This document shows, in pieces, positions 1 through 11,195 of a stretch of DNA of 64,000 nucleotides. The stretch spans positions 30,299,917 to 30,363,916 of the forward strand of contig CM076848.1 of NCBI GenBank assembly GCA_039519185.1. The letters run 5' to 3'. Both the position numbers and the translations under genes were made by a program. The stretch is from Astragalus membranaceus. Taxonomy: Eukaryota > Streptophyta > Magnoliopsida > Fabales > Fabaceae. Each line of letters opens with the position of its first letter. Position 1 is the stretch's first letter. The notes below the pieces were generated by a model that was not told the origin of the DNA, ran no database searches, and saw only the letters and a list, made by a program, of their open reading frames with translations.

Positions 1-1281
1 AACAATTAGCCAACCGGGGGCCTAATGCGCCTAAAGCGCCCAACAACAGCAAACATGGCGCCCTATGCCCCCAGGAACAGTAAACATGAAAACAACAACA
101 GCAAACAGCAACAGCAAACAGCAAACAGCAGCAACAACAACAGGGCAAATTTCCATCAAACATACCTCTACTTCGGTGAAATAATTAACATATCAAACGG
201 TATCGAAACTTAGCAAATGACCCCTCTATGGAAAGCTAAGAATGTCTAGTTCCTGACTATAATTGTTATTTTGCAAAATAATGGTCCAATTCGTACAGTT
301 TCAGTAAATAAGCAACAAGGTTCAGAAAATAGGACAGCCACCATGACCTAGCTTGTGACACCTCTAAAATTATCAAAACTCAGTCAAATGACATGGGACT
401 TGAGCCTAACCCGAAACAAATTGAGTGTAGTTTTCAATGAATCAAGAATCATTCAAAAAGGAGTTCAAACGAAAACGTTATACACGAAATACCGAACCTA
501 TATCCAGATTGTTTCCAGAATTTTAACCTAACTTGTGACACCTATAACTCGAGCTATACAACTCCAAATGCAACCAAACTAGCGCTAAATTAACAAGCAT
601 TAAGTCTAGTTTCTGAAAAGGTAAACCACGTAGTTTTTGGACCACTAGATTGTTCCCAGTTACTGTATAACCGAACCTATACCCAGATCACCCCAGATAA
701 TGAGTTTAGCAACAAAATTGGCATCAATCATTCATCAATTTCAATAATTTCGAATATCATCAATAGATTTTCAAAGATTAAACAAATAGAATCAATCACT
801 AAACAAACATAGGATCCCCTAATTCCGTACATAAAGTCCTTCATATACCCTATTATAGAGTCAGAACCCCACCCTTACCTTGGATTGAAGTTGAAACTCT
901 TTGATTTTCCTCTCCTCTAGCTCTCGCCGTCGCCTCTCCTTAAGCCCTCTTCTAATCCTTATTTTTTCTTCTAAATGAGCAAACCCTAAAATAACACATA
1001 TTTATAATTTATTTTGTCTTATGGGCTTTCTCATACACTTATGCGAATTTAGCTTCATGGGCCTTCTTTACACCCCTTATTTTACTACTCCTAACACCAA
1101 CAATGGGCCCACATACGAAAATATATTTTTACTCTAATATTATTTTCTAGGCTTAATCAACCAATTAATTAGATACAAATCAACGTAGCAACTATACTAA
1201 TAATTCCCAACCTCAACAATTCACACACTTAATCATTAAATAAATTAATTAAATAATTAATTAAATATTTGGGGCGTTACA
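1..1281 (-). repeat. Partial LTR of a retrotransposon (family L1), inserted in a Tat element
   Basis: The block ends in GGGGCGTTACA at 1281, and its body matches the solo LTR at 9439-12295: the same runs resembling CCGAACCTATATCCAGAT, the same final AT-rich stretch and the same tail. Its start lies left of the window. Immediately after 1281 the sequence becomes reverse transcriptase coding sequence of another retroelement, so this LTR is an insertion. Read on the minus strand it has a TGTAACGCCCC start and an AAGGTAAGGG splice-donor-like site, suggesting minus-strand sense. Whether it is a solo LTR or the end of a full element cannot be seen here. There is no coding capacity. Confidence 0.8.
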
Positions 1282-3010
1282 CCTGGCAGTTCTGATGAAC
1301 TTTCTCTTGAGTAGTCTTTCGATTTCTGCTTTGATCTTCGACAGGATTTGTGGTGCAAATCTTCTTGGTGCCTGCTTCACTGGCTTCTTCTCTGGTCGTA
1401 TAGGCAGCTTCAATTCCACTACTTCTCGACTCAAACCTGGCATCTCATTGTAGTCCCAAGCAAAAGAGTCTTTAAATTCCTTTAAAAGTTCGACAGTTTG
1501 CACCCTGAAAGCCTTGTCGGTCTTTGCACTAATATATGTTGGCCTTTTTCCAGGGCCATCTCCCAAGTCAATTTCTTCTAAGGGATCTCGTGCTTGCATT
1601 TTCTTCGTCGAACCCATTGGGTCCTTTTCAAAACCTAAAGGCTCATCATCATATACACAATCAAGCCTTTGGTCTTCGACCAAATCTTTATTACTATTAC
1701 TGTCACTGGCTTCAGCAACCATTTGTTGATGTAACTCGGCTTCCAAAGTCGCTTTTTCTTTGTTTTCGGCCTCATAGGCCTTAATTCTATCCCATTTATT
1801 GGGCTTAGACATAAATAAACTATTTTTGGTCCATCCCACCCAGTAGGCTTGCAAAAGCCTCTTGGGTGATTATCCTCATCCATAACCTCCCTCTCCCAAA
1901 TGAATCCATAGTTTGGATGAAGAGCAACTAAGGAAAACATATTATCATGGTGTACATAACCAAGATCAGAAGAAGAACATGGCGCAATGTTTGCCAATTG
2001 TTTGTCGAAAGTTTTCTTAGTGATAGTATTTACCTCCGCTTTGAGGTAACTCTGATCACCTTCAATATTTTCAACCAAACCATCTTCTCTCCAAATAATG
2101 GGCCTTTGGTGAATAGTTGATGGTATTTCCCCCACGCCATGTATCCACTCTCTTCCTAGCAACAAGTTATAGTTAGCTTTAGAAGGAATTACAAGAAACA
2201 ACGTTGGTCTTTTGATGCTACCCACAGCTAATTCGACTTCAATGGCCCCAAGTGAGTGGCCAGTTTTGCCTTCATAATTTGTGAGTACCACGTTGTGAGG
2301 TCTCAAATCCGTATCACATTTACCAATTTTCCTCAACAAATGTTGTGGCATCAAGTTTACAGCAGCACCATCGTCGACCAAAATCTTGTTGACACCAATG
2401 TTGTTCACTTTAGATTGAATGAACAAAGGTTTGAGATGGTTCATCATTCCACAATCTGGTTTCTCAAATACAGCATGTTGTTCTTCGACACAACCATTCT
2501 TCAGCACATAGTAACAAATTGGTTTATAAGTAGTCTCTTCGTCGAAATCTTCCTCGACATCATTCACTTCAGGAACTACATCATACTCAATTGGTAGAAT
2601 TGAGACCACATTGCATAGGACATCAAAGTCCGACCCAGAATTAGCAAAATCAAACTCCATTTCTTCGTCTAAGTCAAAGCCTTCTTTGATTGCTGAGAGT
2701 GGAGGAAATATCCTCTCAGTAGCTGGCTTTCTAGCCACTTCGATAGCCACTTGCTTACCTTGTTTTTTGTTAGAACTCTCTACTTGTCCTGCACCAATAG
2801 CTTTCTTTTGGCGTTGGTGTCTGCACCATTGAGTTCTAGTCATGGGATTCTTCCCCTTGTAATTGTTGTTATAGGCATACTTGTTAGATTCAAGTGCCTT
2901 GTTTTGGCCAGTAGTACAGGTGCTGCCCTTGACCATTTTTGTGGGTGTAGGTTGTTTTGGTTGATACCTAAAACTTTTCCCACCAGAATTCACGGGTAAG
3001 TATCCAGTAT
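1282..3010 (-). pseudogene. Retrotransposon protease and start of reverse transcriptase (Tat element)
   Basis: Read right to left. A retropepsin-like domain is visible around 2420-2100, with active-site motif LVDDGAAVNLM and the later LLLGREW segment typical of plant Ty3 proteases. Downstream is an acidic linker, then the N-terminal approach to reverse transcriptase (PGLSREVVELKLPIRPEKKP, then a segment with APRRF). Sequence ends at the foreign LTR before any catalytic RT motif. A frame change lies near 1815-1835, because one frame carries the protease down to a stop near 1635 while the RT part reads in another frame from about 1854. The gene is decayed and truncated. Its family role would be polyprotein processing and reverse transcription. 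Confidence 0.8.
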
Positions 3011-3445
3011 TCTTTCCACCGGGACAGAAGAATTCCGTACGGGTACAACTATTATTTGAACGAAGTGAAAAAATGCGATCTTTGTTTTCTAATAGAACAA
3101 ACACTAATACCTTAATTGAGTCGCTCCAACACCAACTGCTGAAATAGCAGCGCTTATACCCCTAACTGATTCAATGTCACTTGGTATCGGATCCTTCCTA
3201 AATTCATTTCCCCTTCCGAAATCGATGATTCTTGGCTACTTTATTAGGCATTTCCATTTCTCAAACTAGAAAGCGCTTTAGCTTAGGGCTGATATTCAAA
3301 GCGAGTTGTTATTATTATTATAAATTCTCATTTATATAAACAATACCGGCTTCAAAGGCAGTCCATCCTACTAGTTAATGATTGATAGCTGTCAGGTAGG
3401 CCGCCCGTTGTTTTAAGTTAGATCAAAAATGAAAGGTTCAAAGAA
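3011..3445. other. Unexplained insertion of about 430 bases inside the Tat gag-pro region
   Basis: Between recognisable gag tail (ending near 3457) and the protease-side reading frame (from about 3010) lies sequence that fits neither. It has no repeats, more balanced composition than its surroundings and stop codons in every frame. Its texture suggests organellar DNA to me, but I could not match it to a named plastid or mitochondrial gene. Boundaries are approximate. It could also be a diverged spacer peculiar to this retroelement family. Confidence 0.4.
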
Positions 3446-5828
3446 AGGGTAACCCACTACACCCATTTTTCTACAGGAGACTTTGTTGATGGAACGTAAG
3501 TCTTAAGTTGCTCTTTCTGAGTATGCTTTGTCGAAGTAACTTTGTATGGTATCCCTCTTTTGTTGAAACTGAACTTTGGCCTTTTGTCGACCCATTTTCC
3601 TTTCCGCTTCAATTGAGGTCGATAACCTTCAAGGCTCTTTGCAGCCTCTTTGTCAAAGACAGAACTGCATCTTGGACATAGCATCACTTCTGTGTTGCTT
3701 ATCTTGCAACGATTAAGGAAATCAATTAATTCCTCTTCTGCCTTTGGGTAAGCAACTTTCATTTTCTCAGTATATTGGTCTTCAGTGACCATTTCGACAT
3801 TAGCCTCAGAAATTTCAGTATCTTTTGTCAAATTATCATTTCCAGCAACAATTCCAGTGGCTTCGACAACCATGATGCCGACTTCAGCATACATTGCCTC
3901 TGCTGTTGGAAGAGGATCAGTGTCGATTTGCATTGGAGGCTTTGATTTGTCACCAAGTTTCAGCCCACCTTCATTGAGAGCTTTCTGGACCAAATCCCTG
4001 AAAATAACACAACGAGAGGTGTTATGGCCTAAAAAGTTATGGAATTTACAAAAACCCATTTTCTTTCTTTGTTCCAATGGTGGTATTTTCAGGCCTTTAG
4101 GCACCCAAAATTTGACCATCAGTAACTAAAAGATCAAATATTTGGTCACATTTAGAAACATCAAAGGTGTAAGTTTTTGTAACAAACTTATCATTTTTAG
4201 GCTCGACAGGATTTTTCCCATCTGATGGCTTTAACACTTTACATGTATAAGGAGGCCTAGGTTTTAATTCTGCAATATTAACCTCTTCTTCGACATCCTC
4301 ATACGATATGTCGAATTCCTGGTCGCTGTCATTAGTGTCGACATATGCGACTTTTTCTTTTTTATTCTTGAACCTACTAGTCCTAACCTTTTCAGCTTTA
4401 AGCCTTTCGACCTGTCGAACTCTATCAGCCAATTGTGCCATATCTCTTAAGTGCAGAGTATCTAATTTCTTTCTTACATAATAGTCTAGGCCACCAGTAG
4501 CCATTTCGACTAACTCGTGTTCAGGCACTTGAGTAAAGCACCTTGCCTTGAGAAGTCTAAATCTATTGAGATACTCATCAATAGACTCCGCCGCTTTACG
4601 TCGAACGCTAGCCAATTCCTTAAGACTAATCTTGCATTGGCCCATATAGAATTGCTCATGGAAAGCCTTTTCTAACTGATTCCAATTAAAAATGTAATGC
4701 GGAGGTAAAGTGGTGAACCAAGTAAAAGCATTTTTAGTTAGAGAATTTGGAAAGTATTTCATTCTTAAATTCTCATTGTGTGCTATGTCACCAGCCTCAG
4801 TTAAATAACGGGCCACATGTTCGACAGTAGATTCGCTAGTTTCCCCAGCGAATTTAGTGAACTTAGGGATTTTCCATCCCCGGGCAATTCTGTTTGCAAT
4901 ATATAATCCGACAAAGGTGACACAAAATTACGCCTATGTAGGCCTAAATTAAGACCATTTTGGGCTAGAATATTTTCGCAATATTAGCCAAATTGTTTTG
5001 GATTCCAAAATTATTTTGTTGGACTTACCTAACCATTTTATCAGCATTTTGGTTCCTATTGACTAACACAACATCAGGAACAGGCTCTTCGACAACAAGT
5101 GGTTGCCCTTGATTGATGGGAACTGCATTGTTGGGCCTTTCTATGGGGATTTCAACAGGCCTAACATTCTGAATTTGAGGAATTTGCTGGTTATGCACCG
5201 GTGGAGTGCCAAAGAAATCAGCAATTCTTCCCATTTGTGTTGCTAACATTTGGTAACTATTATTTGTGTTTTGTATTAGAGGGTTAAACATTGTACCAAT
5301 TTGTTGTGTTAACAAATTAACCATATCATGATTATTATCATCCATTTGTTGCCTTAATGCCAGCAAAGATGATGTGGTCAATGAAGGTTGAACATTTCGA
5401 CTAAAAATGTTCTCTGATGAACTATGTGTAGGCGTAAATCCTGTAATTTCATTGTCTGCATACGTAGACGAATTTGTCTGAAGGCCTGCCATCAAGGCTG
5501 TTGGCATGCCATATGGATAACTCCTACTGTTCATAGGCAAATTAAATGGCATATTTCCAATCATTGGATTAGCCATTAAAGGACTCGTTGGTCCTAATAT
5601 TGGTGGCACAGAAGCCATCGCGTTAGTCTGTGTCAATGCTGCCGTTGTCATCATTGACACAAGAGTAATTACAGGAGCAGTTACAGCGGTTACGCCCATA
5701 ACTGTCGAAGAAGGCATGGAAGCGGTTACTCCCATGACATTCGTAGCGTTAGCGTCGCTAACTGACGCTTGTTCTTGTGAATTTTATGCATTTGATGCAG
5801 AAGTATTGTTAACATTAGAGCGCGCCAT
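3446..5828 (-). pseudogene. Tat-type retrotransposon gag
   Basis: Minus-strand gag in several broken frames. The likely original start is the ATG at 5828, followed by an in-frame stop near 5786. A Met/Pro/Asn/Gln-rich N-terminal region covers 5735-5025. The Retrotrans_gag core covers 4816-4097 and includes FTWFTTLPPHYIFNW, then SIDEYLNRFRLLKARC and a charged coiled segment LADRVRQVERLKAEK. A zinc-knuckle-like motif CKFHNFLGHNTSRC lies at about 4060-4020 in the next frame. The frame changes near 4110, the early stop and the missing stretch around 4820-5020 show that it cannot make a full protein. In the family, Gag forms the particle that packages the RNA. Confidence 0.8.
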
Positions 5829-5922
5829 CTTTGAAAGATGTTTACCACTCCTCAAGCGCATGCACAAATTAAATCACAAGTTTTAAGATTTCAACAAAAA
5901 AACTTTAAAAATTAGCACAAAT

Positions 5923-5940
5923 GTCCCACCGGGCGTGCCA
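5923..5940 (-). other. Primer binding site of the Tat element
   Basis: Minus-strand TGGCACGCCCGGTGGGAC lies three bases inside the LTR edge at 5944, the expected place for the tRNA primer site. This wording is typical of Tat-lineage Ty3 elements. I did not assign the tRNA. Confidence 0.75.
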
Positions 5941-5943
5941 ATT

Positions 5944-6947
5944 TGTTTACCGTGTTTTTTGGTAATCACCGCTAGTTACAAATTAATGTTGCTTGCAGGA
6001 TCAACTAGAAAATCGTAGAACATTTGTGTTAAAGTTTTTCCAGAAATTATGAGTGTTCTTGCGGTTTAAACTTGAAAATATGAAGATAACCGTCGAAGTT
6101 ATCTCCAGAAGGGAGGGAGGATTCTGAATAGAAGTCGAAGAGAAAGCAAATAAAATGCAAAAGGGAGAATTCTGAGTAGAAGTCGAAGAGAAAACAAATA
6201 AAATGCAAAAAGCTTAAGAAAGTAAAAGCGAAATTGCATTAATTGTAAAGAGAATGGTGCACAGTTCATACATTGTTCTCTGACTCGTTTTCTCTGTGAT
6301 GTTGGAAGTTTGAGTTTCAGAATTCTGTAGGTGAGTTTGTGACCCATTTTTCCTATGGAAAACTACTATTTATGCAAGGAGGGAAACACAATAACTAACT
6401 AACTGTACATAGAATTTAAAAAATGGTAACTACCATGTCTTCGACCATAATAACTGCAATGGTAACTGTCAAGTCTTCGACCACAATAACTGCAATGGTA
6501 ACTGCCATGTCTTCGACCACAATAACTGCTATGCTGTTTCAATAGAGTTTCAGAATTCTGTATGTGAGTTTGTGACCCATTTTTCCTATGAAAAACTACT
6601 ATTTATACAAGGAGGGAAACATAATAACTAACTAACTGTACATAGGATTTAAAAAATGGTAACTACCATGTCTTCGACCACAATAACTGCAATGGTAACT
6701 GCCATGTCTTCGACCACAATAACTGCTATGCTGTTTCAATAACGAGCACTTGACTTTTGATCTATCACTAATTTTCTTCTCGTCGAACCATTGGCTTCAA
6801 TTCTTCAATTTCTACTATGTTAAGCACTGTGTCGAACCTTCTTGGGAAAACTTCTCACTGTCGAAATCAACACCTTTCCTCTTGAAATTAGCAAGTCAAA
6901 CCTCGTTGACTGCATTTAATTGAGCCTGTCGAAAATGCAGGCTAACA
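5944..6947 (-). repeat. 5' LTR of the Tat element (family L2) with internal tandem duplication
   Basis: The LTR is bounded by TGTTTACCGTG at 5944 and GCAGGCTAACA at 6947. The same family appears as a solo LTR at 57012-57799 and, reversed, at 51518-52476. Inside, about 230 bases are duplicated in tandem (about 6311-6545 and 6546-6740, both beginning GAGTTTCAGAATTCTGTA). Each copy contains repeats of a unit with CATGTCTTCGACCACAATAA. A shorter duplication with GAAGTCGAAGAGAAA lies at 6127-6215. In sense (minus) orientation a TATA-like GCATAAATAG lies near 6370. Confidence 0.85.
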
Positions 6948-8511
6948 CCTACGAGGATGTCCAGCTGTTTCAACATTCCCCTTGATGAATCCATATTTTG
7001 ACTTTATAAATGGATGATCGCTAGGTAAAAACCTACGGTGCGAGTCAAACCATGAGATTTTTCCTCCATATTTAAGAGTAAAAGCCTTTGTGTCAACCAT
7101 GCAAATCGGACATGCCTTCTTACCATGTGTCCCCCATCCAGACAACATTCCATACGCAGGAAAGTCATTAATGGTCCACATCAAAGCCGCCCTCATCATG
7201 AAATTTTGTATACGTGCTGCATCACAAGTTAAAACACCATTCTACAACCTTTTTAGGTCATCAATCAAAGGTTACAAATATATGTCAATACCCGCTATTG
7301 GATTAGTTGACCCTGGTATTATATCATTCAAAAACATGTAGGGTTTAGACATACACATTTCAGGAGGAAGGTTGTATGGGGTAACAATAACTGGCCAACA
7401 AGAATACGGTGTTGTCGACGCTTGAATATATGGTCTGAAACCATCAGAGCATAAACCAAGCCGAACATTGCGTGGATCATTGGCAAAATCTGGATTAACA
7501 CGATCAAAATGCTTCCAAGCTTCACCATCAGATGGATGACGTAATTCACTAGAATTATTTCTCTTTTCATAGTGCCACGTCATTTTACCCGCAGTTTCCA
7601 TTGAAGTAAACATCCTCTTCAGCCTTGATATAATCGGCAGATAGAACATTGCTTTCCTTGGAACTTGTCTGCCTTTGCTTGTTCCTTTTCTACTGACACG
7701 ATACCTTGGCTCTTGACAAAACTTGCATTCCAGCAACTCTCCATCATTTGTGCCAAACTCATTGTTATAATAGATCATGCAACCAGACACACAACAATCA
7801 ATTCTTATGGAATTTAAGCCAAGCTTCGATACTAATCTTTTAGCATCATAGTAACTCTGCGGAAAAAGTCCTCTAATGGGGGTTGCATCCAACGTCATTT
7901 TAGTCATATATTCCAACCACAATTCCGCAACATTAAATTGAGACTTAAGACCCAACAACCAAACACACATTGATAATTTAGAGTCTTTAGATCCTTCAAA
8001 TAATGGTTTATTTGTCTCACTCAAAAACATATAAAACCTCTGAGCTTCCTCATTTGGAACTTCTTCAGCATCATATTGTGGTTCTTCAAAATCTAAATTT
8101 ACACCGACAGCATTAGATATCATCCCTTGAACAACATCAAACGACTGATATCCCATAGTCGTTGGATTACTATTTGATGTGGTAGCTTCTACGACTGGAC
8201 TTGATGTGGGGCCTTCTACTTGGACAGGAACATTATCAACCGCAGGAACTCCAGCTGCTACCTCGCCATGACGGGTCCATATCCAATAATTTGGCTTTAA
8301 ACCCATTATTGTACAAATCAATTCGAACATCACCTTCATTTTTTATAGATCGAAACATACATATGGAGCAAGGACATCTAATTCCACCTTGTCGCTCAAA
8401 TTCTTTTTCACGCTTAGCAAAAAGAACAAACTCTTCGACTTCTTGCACAAAACGTCGCTTCAACCCAGCTCTTCCAGGATACATTTTATCATACATCCAA
8501 CTACGATCCAT
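6948..8511 (-). pseudogene. CACTA TNP2-type transposase, broken
   Basis: Minus strand, starting at the ATG at 8511 with MDRSWMYDK, the opening of the Transpos_assoc domain, which continues with a Cys-rich CPCSICMF. A frame slip lies near 8300, after which the frame with NYWIWTRHGE continues to 7272. A stop at about 7270 falls inside the conserved DIYL-PLIDDL motif and looks like a single-base nonsense change. Beyond it the Transposase_21 core continues (NDFPAYGMLSGWG, then CPICMVDT, 7199-6948). The Tat LTR begins at 6947 and removes the rest. The family protein binds subterminal repeats and catalyses cut-and-paste transposition. This copy cannot. Confidence 0.85.
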
Positions 8512-9280
8512 TTTTTTGTGGATGTTCCTAATATATATACCACAACATATAAACAATACACATTTGTATTTTTATTTTTGACCAAATATACAAATTTTAA
8601 TATTTAATATCATATAATATTATTTAATATCACATAATATAAATATTTAATAAATCTATTAATGTGTTATTAAATAATTAACTCTAATTTTATTTTAATT
8701 AATAAAATAGTTACAATATAATTTGTTTTTAGTAAATAGTAATACTTTATATCATCTTAATTTTATTTTTTTACAAATATATATATATATATTAATAATT
8801 CGTTTTTATTTTATCTAAAAAATATAAACAACAAATATTAACTACAATCTAATCTAAAAATTATACAAAATAATTAAAATATATTTTGTTTTTAGTAAAT
8901 AATAACAATTTATATTATGTTATTTTTACTTTTTTATTTTAACTGATATATTATAATAATATTATAATAATTCCTATTTATGTTATTTATAAAACATAAA
9001 CAACTAATAGTAACTACAATCTAATTTTTATACAACAATTTAAATTTATCTATTTATTTACTACAAATACTTTTAAACTAACAACTTCAAATAAGCTTTT
9101 TTTTAGTACCAAATCAAATAACAATTTTTACTAAATACTAATAATAGCTATAAGTTGATAACTAACTGGTAGTAGTGAAGAAGAAGAAGAAGAAGAAGAA
9201 GAAGAAGAAGAAGAAGAAGAAGAGAGAATTTGAGAGAAATGAGAAGAAGAAGAGTTGGATTCGGTATATATTAAGGAGAA
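8512..9280. other. CACTA-1 leader: AT-rich non-coding DNA with an (AAG)n tract
   Basis: About 770 bases between the transposase start and the MULE insertion. Most is very AT-rich and has no supported reading frame. A (GAA)/(AAG) microsatellite occupies roughly 9178-9222 and produces only a poly-lysine artefact. The region is probably promoter, leader or intron of the CACTA transposase transcript. Confidence 0.6.
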
Positions 9281-10094
9281 GGCTTAATTACAGTTTTGGT
9301 CCCCCTAGTTTCACCAATTCACGATTTTGGTCCCCAAGTTTTAATTTGACGAATTTGATCCCCCTATTTTCCCAATTTGTAAAATCAAAGTCCCCCTCTT
9401 AATTTGGTCAAAATTAAAACTGTATTTTGACTTATTATTGTAACACCCCATTTCTACCCGGCAAATTTTAAAAAAATATCAGAGTTTTTTAAAAAATTAT
9501 TTTTCGACCACATCCAAAAAGGGATGCTACATTTACTTCAAACAGCATCAACATTTGATAACAATTTCACTTATAAATAGAACATGGTACGTAACACATA
9601 ACAGTAGGGCGAATTCTCAAAATAAATAGTTTAGTCCGTACAACCAGGACTTCATCGTTACGCAGCGGAATTAAAAAGGACAATAGTTTCAAATATTGTT
9701 ATAACAATGTGAATACGAAATATCCAACATAGTCATAATATAACAACTAAAGGAAAGACAATGATCGCCCCCCAGGTGCTACGTATCAGAGCATGACCGA
9801 CTCAAAAAGGGTGAAGGAAGATAAGCCTTCACCTACGGTTACCGGTAGTGTAAAATTCAACAAAGGGGTGAGTATCTCACAGTATAATGGCATATATGAT
9901 AAACATTATGCTAGAATACAACAACTATACTTATCACACCTCTAACAATATCCAAAACAACAATATATAACAACTATATTAGTTTATATCTATATGTTTA
10001 ACAACTATATTAATATATAATTATATACAACAACTACATTAACGTATATATAAAACAATTTAATTATAAACATATATATATACAGCAACTACAA

Positions 10095-10097
<3 letters not shown>

Positions 10098-10138
<41 letters not shown>

Positions 10139-10149
10139 CAACCATATCA

Positions 10150-10200
<51 letters not shown>
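10098..10200. repeat. (TA)n microsatellites inside the LTR
   Basis: Two long AT dinucleotide tracts at about 10098-10136 and 10152-10199, embedded in the solo LTR. Further short ones occur to 10320. Confidence 0.9.
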
Positions 10201-10201
<1 letters not shown>

Positions 10202-10904
10202 CAACCATTTAACATATATATATATATTTATATATACAGTAACCGCAACAGTGTATATATTATAGCAACCACATCATCATATATGTATAACAACTATTTA
10301 ACATATATATATATATATATTTATTTATATAACAACTAAGGTAACATCACAACATGATATGAAGAATGCATGAAGTGCAACCCACAACACGGGCATATGC
10401 ATGTGGTACTAATCAACGTAAAATTTGTCATTCGGGCAACCCACAACAACGGGTACAACAACAACAACGTTTGCCACAAGGGCACCCACAACACGGGCAT
10501 ATGCATATGAGAGTATGAGACACCATGAACGATGCACCACAACACAGTCAACATACAACATATTTATTTAGCATATCAACGACGTCATTATCAACCTTTG
10601 GTCATTAGACCCAACATCTTTCAACCTAGCCAACAACATAGGCAGCATCAACACAACACGGTGCATAATTCAACAACAACATATTCATACCGGGGACAGC
10701 CACTTGAGGCGCCCAGAAACCACCATAAAATAATCATTTTTCACCTTAAAGTAGAATATACAGATAGAGGACTGAATAAGCTTCGCAACGCACTTTGAAG
10801 CACTTAAAACGGACACCCAAGTCAAAAGATATTTCAAAAACAAAATAGGAACAAAACTGAGACATATGCTGAAAATGGCGCATCGGCACTGGGCGCCTAG
10901 CAGG

Positions 10905-11195
10905 GAAACAGCAACACACAAAACTGGCGCTGGGCAGCAACACTGGCGCCCAGGCGCCCCCCTGCGCCAACATCCTGGCGCAACACAAAAACTGGCGCTG
11001 GGCAGCAACACTGGCGCCAGCGCCTAGACACAGGCAGCAACATAAAAACTGGCGCAGGCAGCAACATTGGCACCAGCGCCTAGACACAGTAGCAACATAA
11101 AAACTGGCGCAGGTAGCAACATTGGCGCCAGCGCCTAGACAGAATCAGCAACACAAAAACTGGCGCAGACAGCAACATTGGCGCCAGCGCGAGAC
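10905..11195. repeat. GC-rich minisatellite inside the LTR
   Basis: About five imperfect units of roughly 58 bases share AACTGGCGC, CAGCAACATTGGCGCCAGCG and CCTAGACA segments. The related LTR at 1-1281 begins inside a comparable but shorter GGCGCC-bearing stretch. Short open frames here are compositional artefacts. Confidence 0.75.

Larger units (their letters stand above)
1282..6947 (-). mobile_element. Ty3 (Tat lineage) LTR retrotransposon, decayed, inserted in a CACTA transposase gene
   Basis: Minus-strand element with, in order, an LTR (6947-5944), a primer binding site, gag, protease and the beginning of reverse transcriptase. It is cut off at 1281 by a second LTR, so the rest of pol and the other LTR lie left of the window. 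The primer site and the gag and protease sequence styles are those of plant Tat elements. Reading frames are broken several times, so this copy is dead. At 6948 the sequence switches directly to CACTA transposase coding sequence, showing that this element inserted into that gene. Confidence 0.85.
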
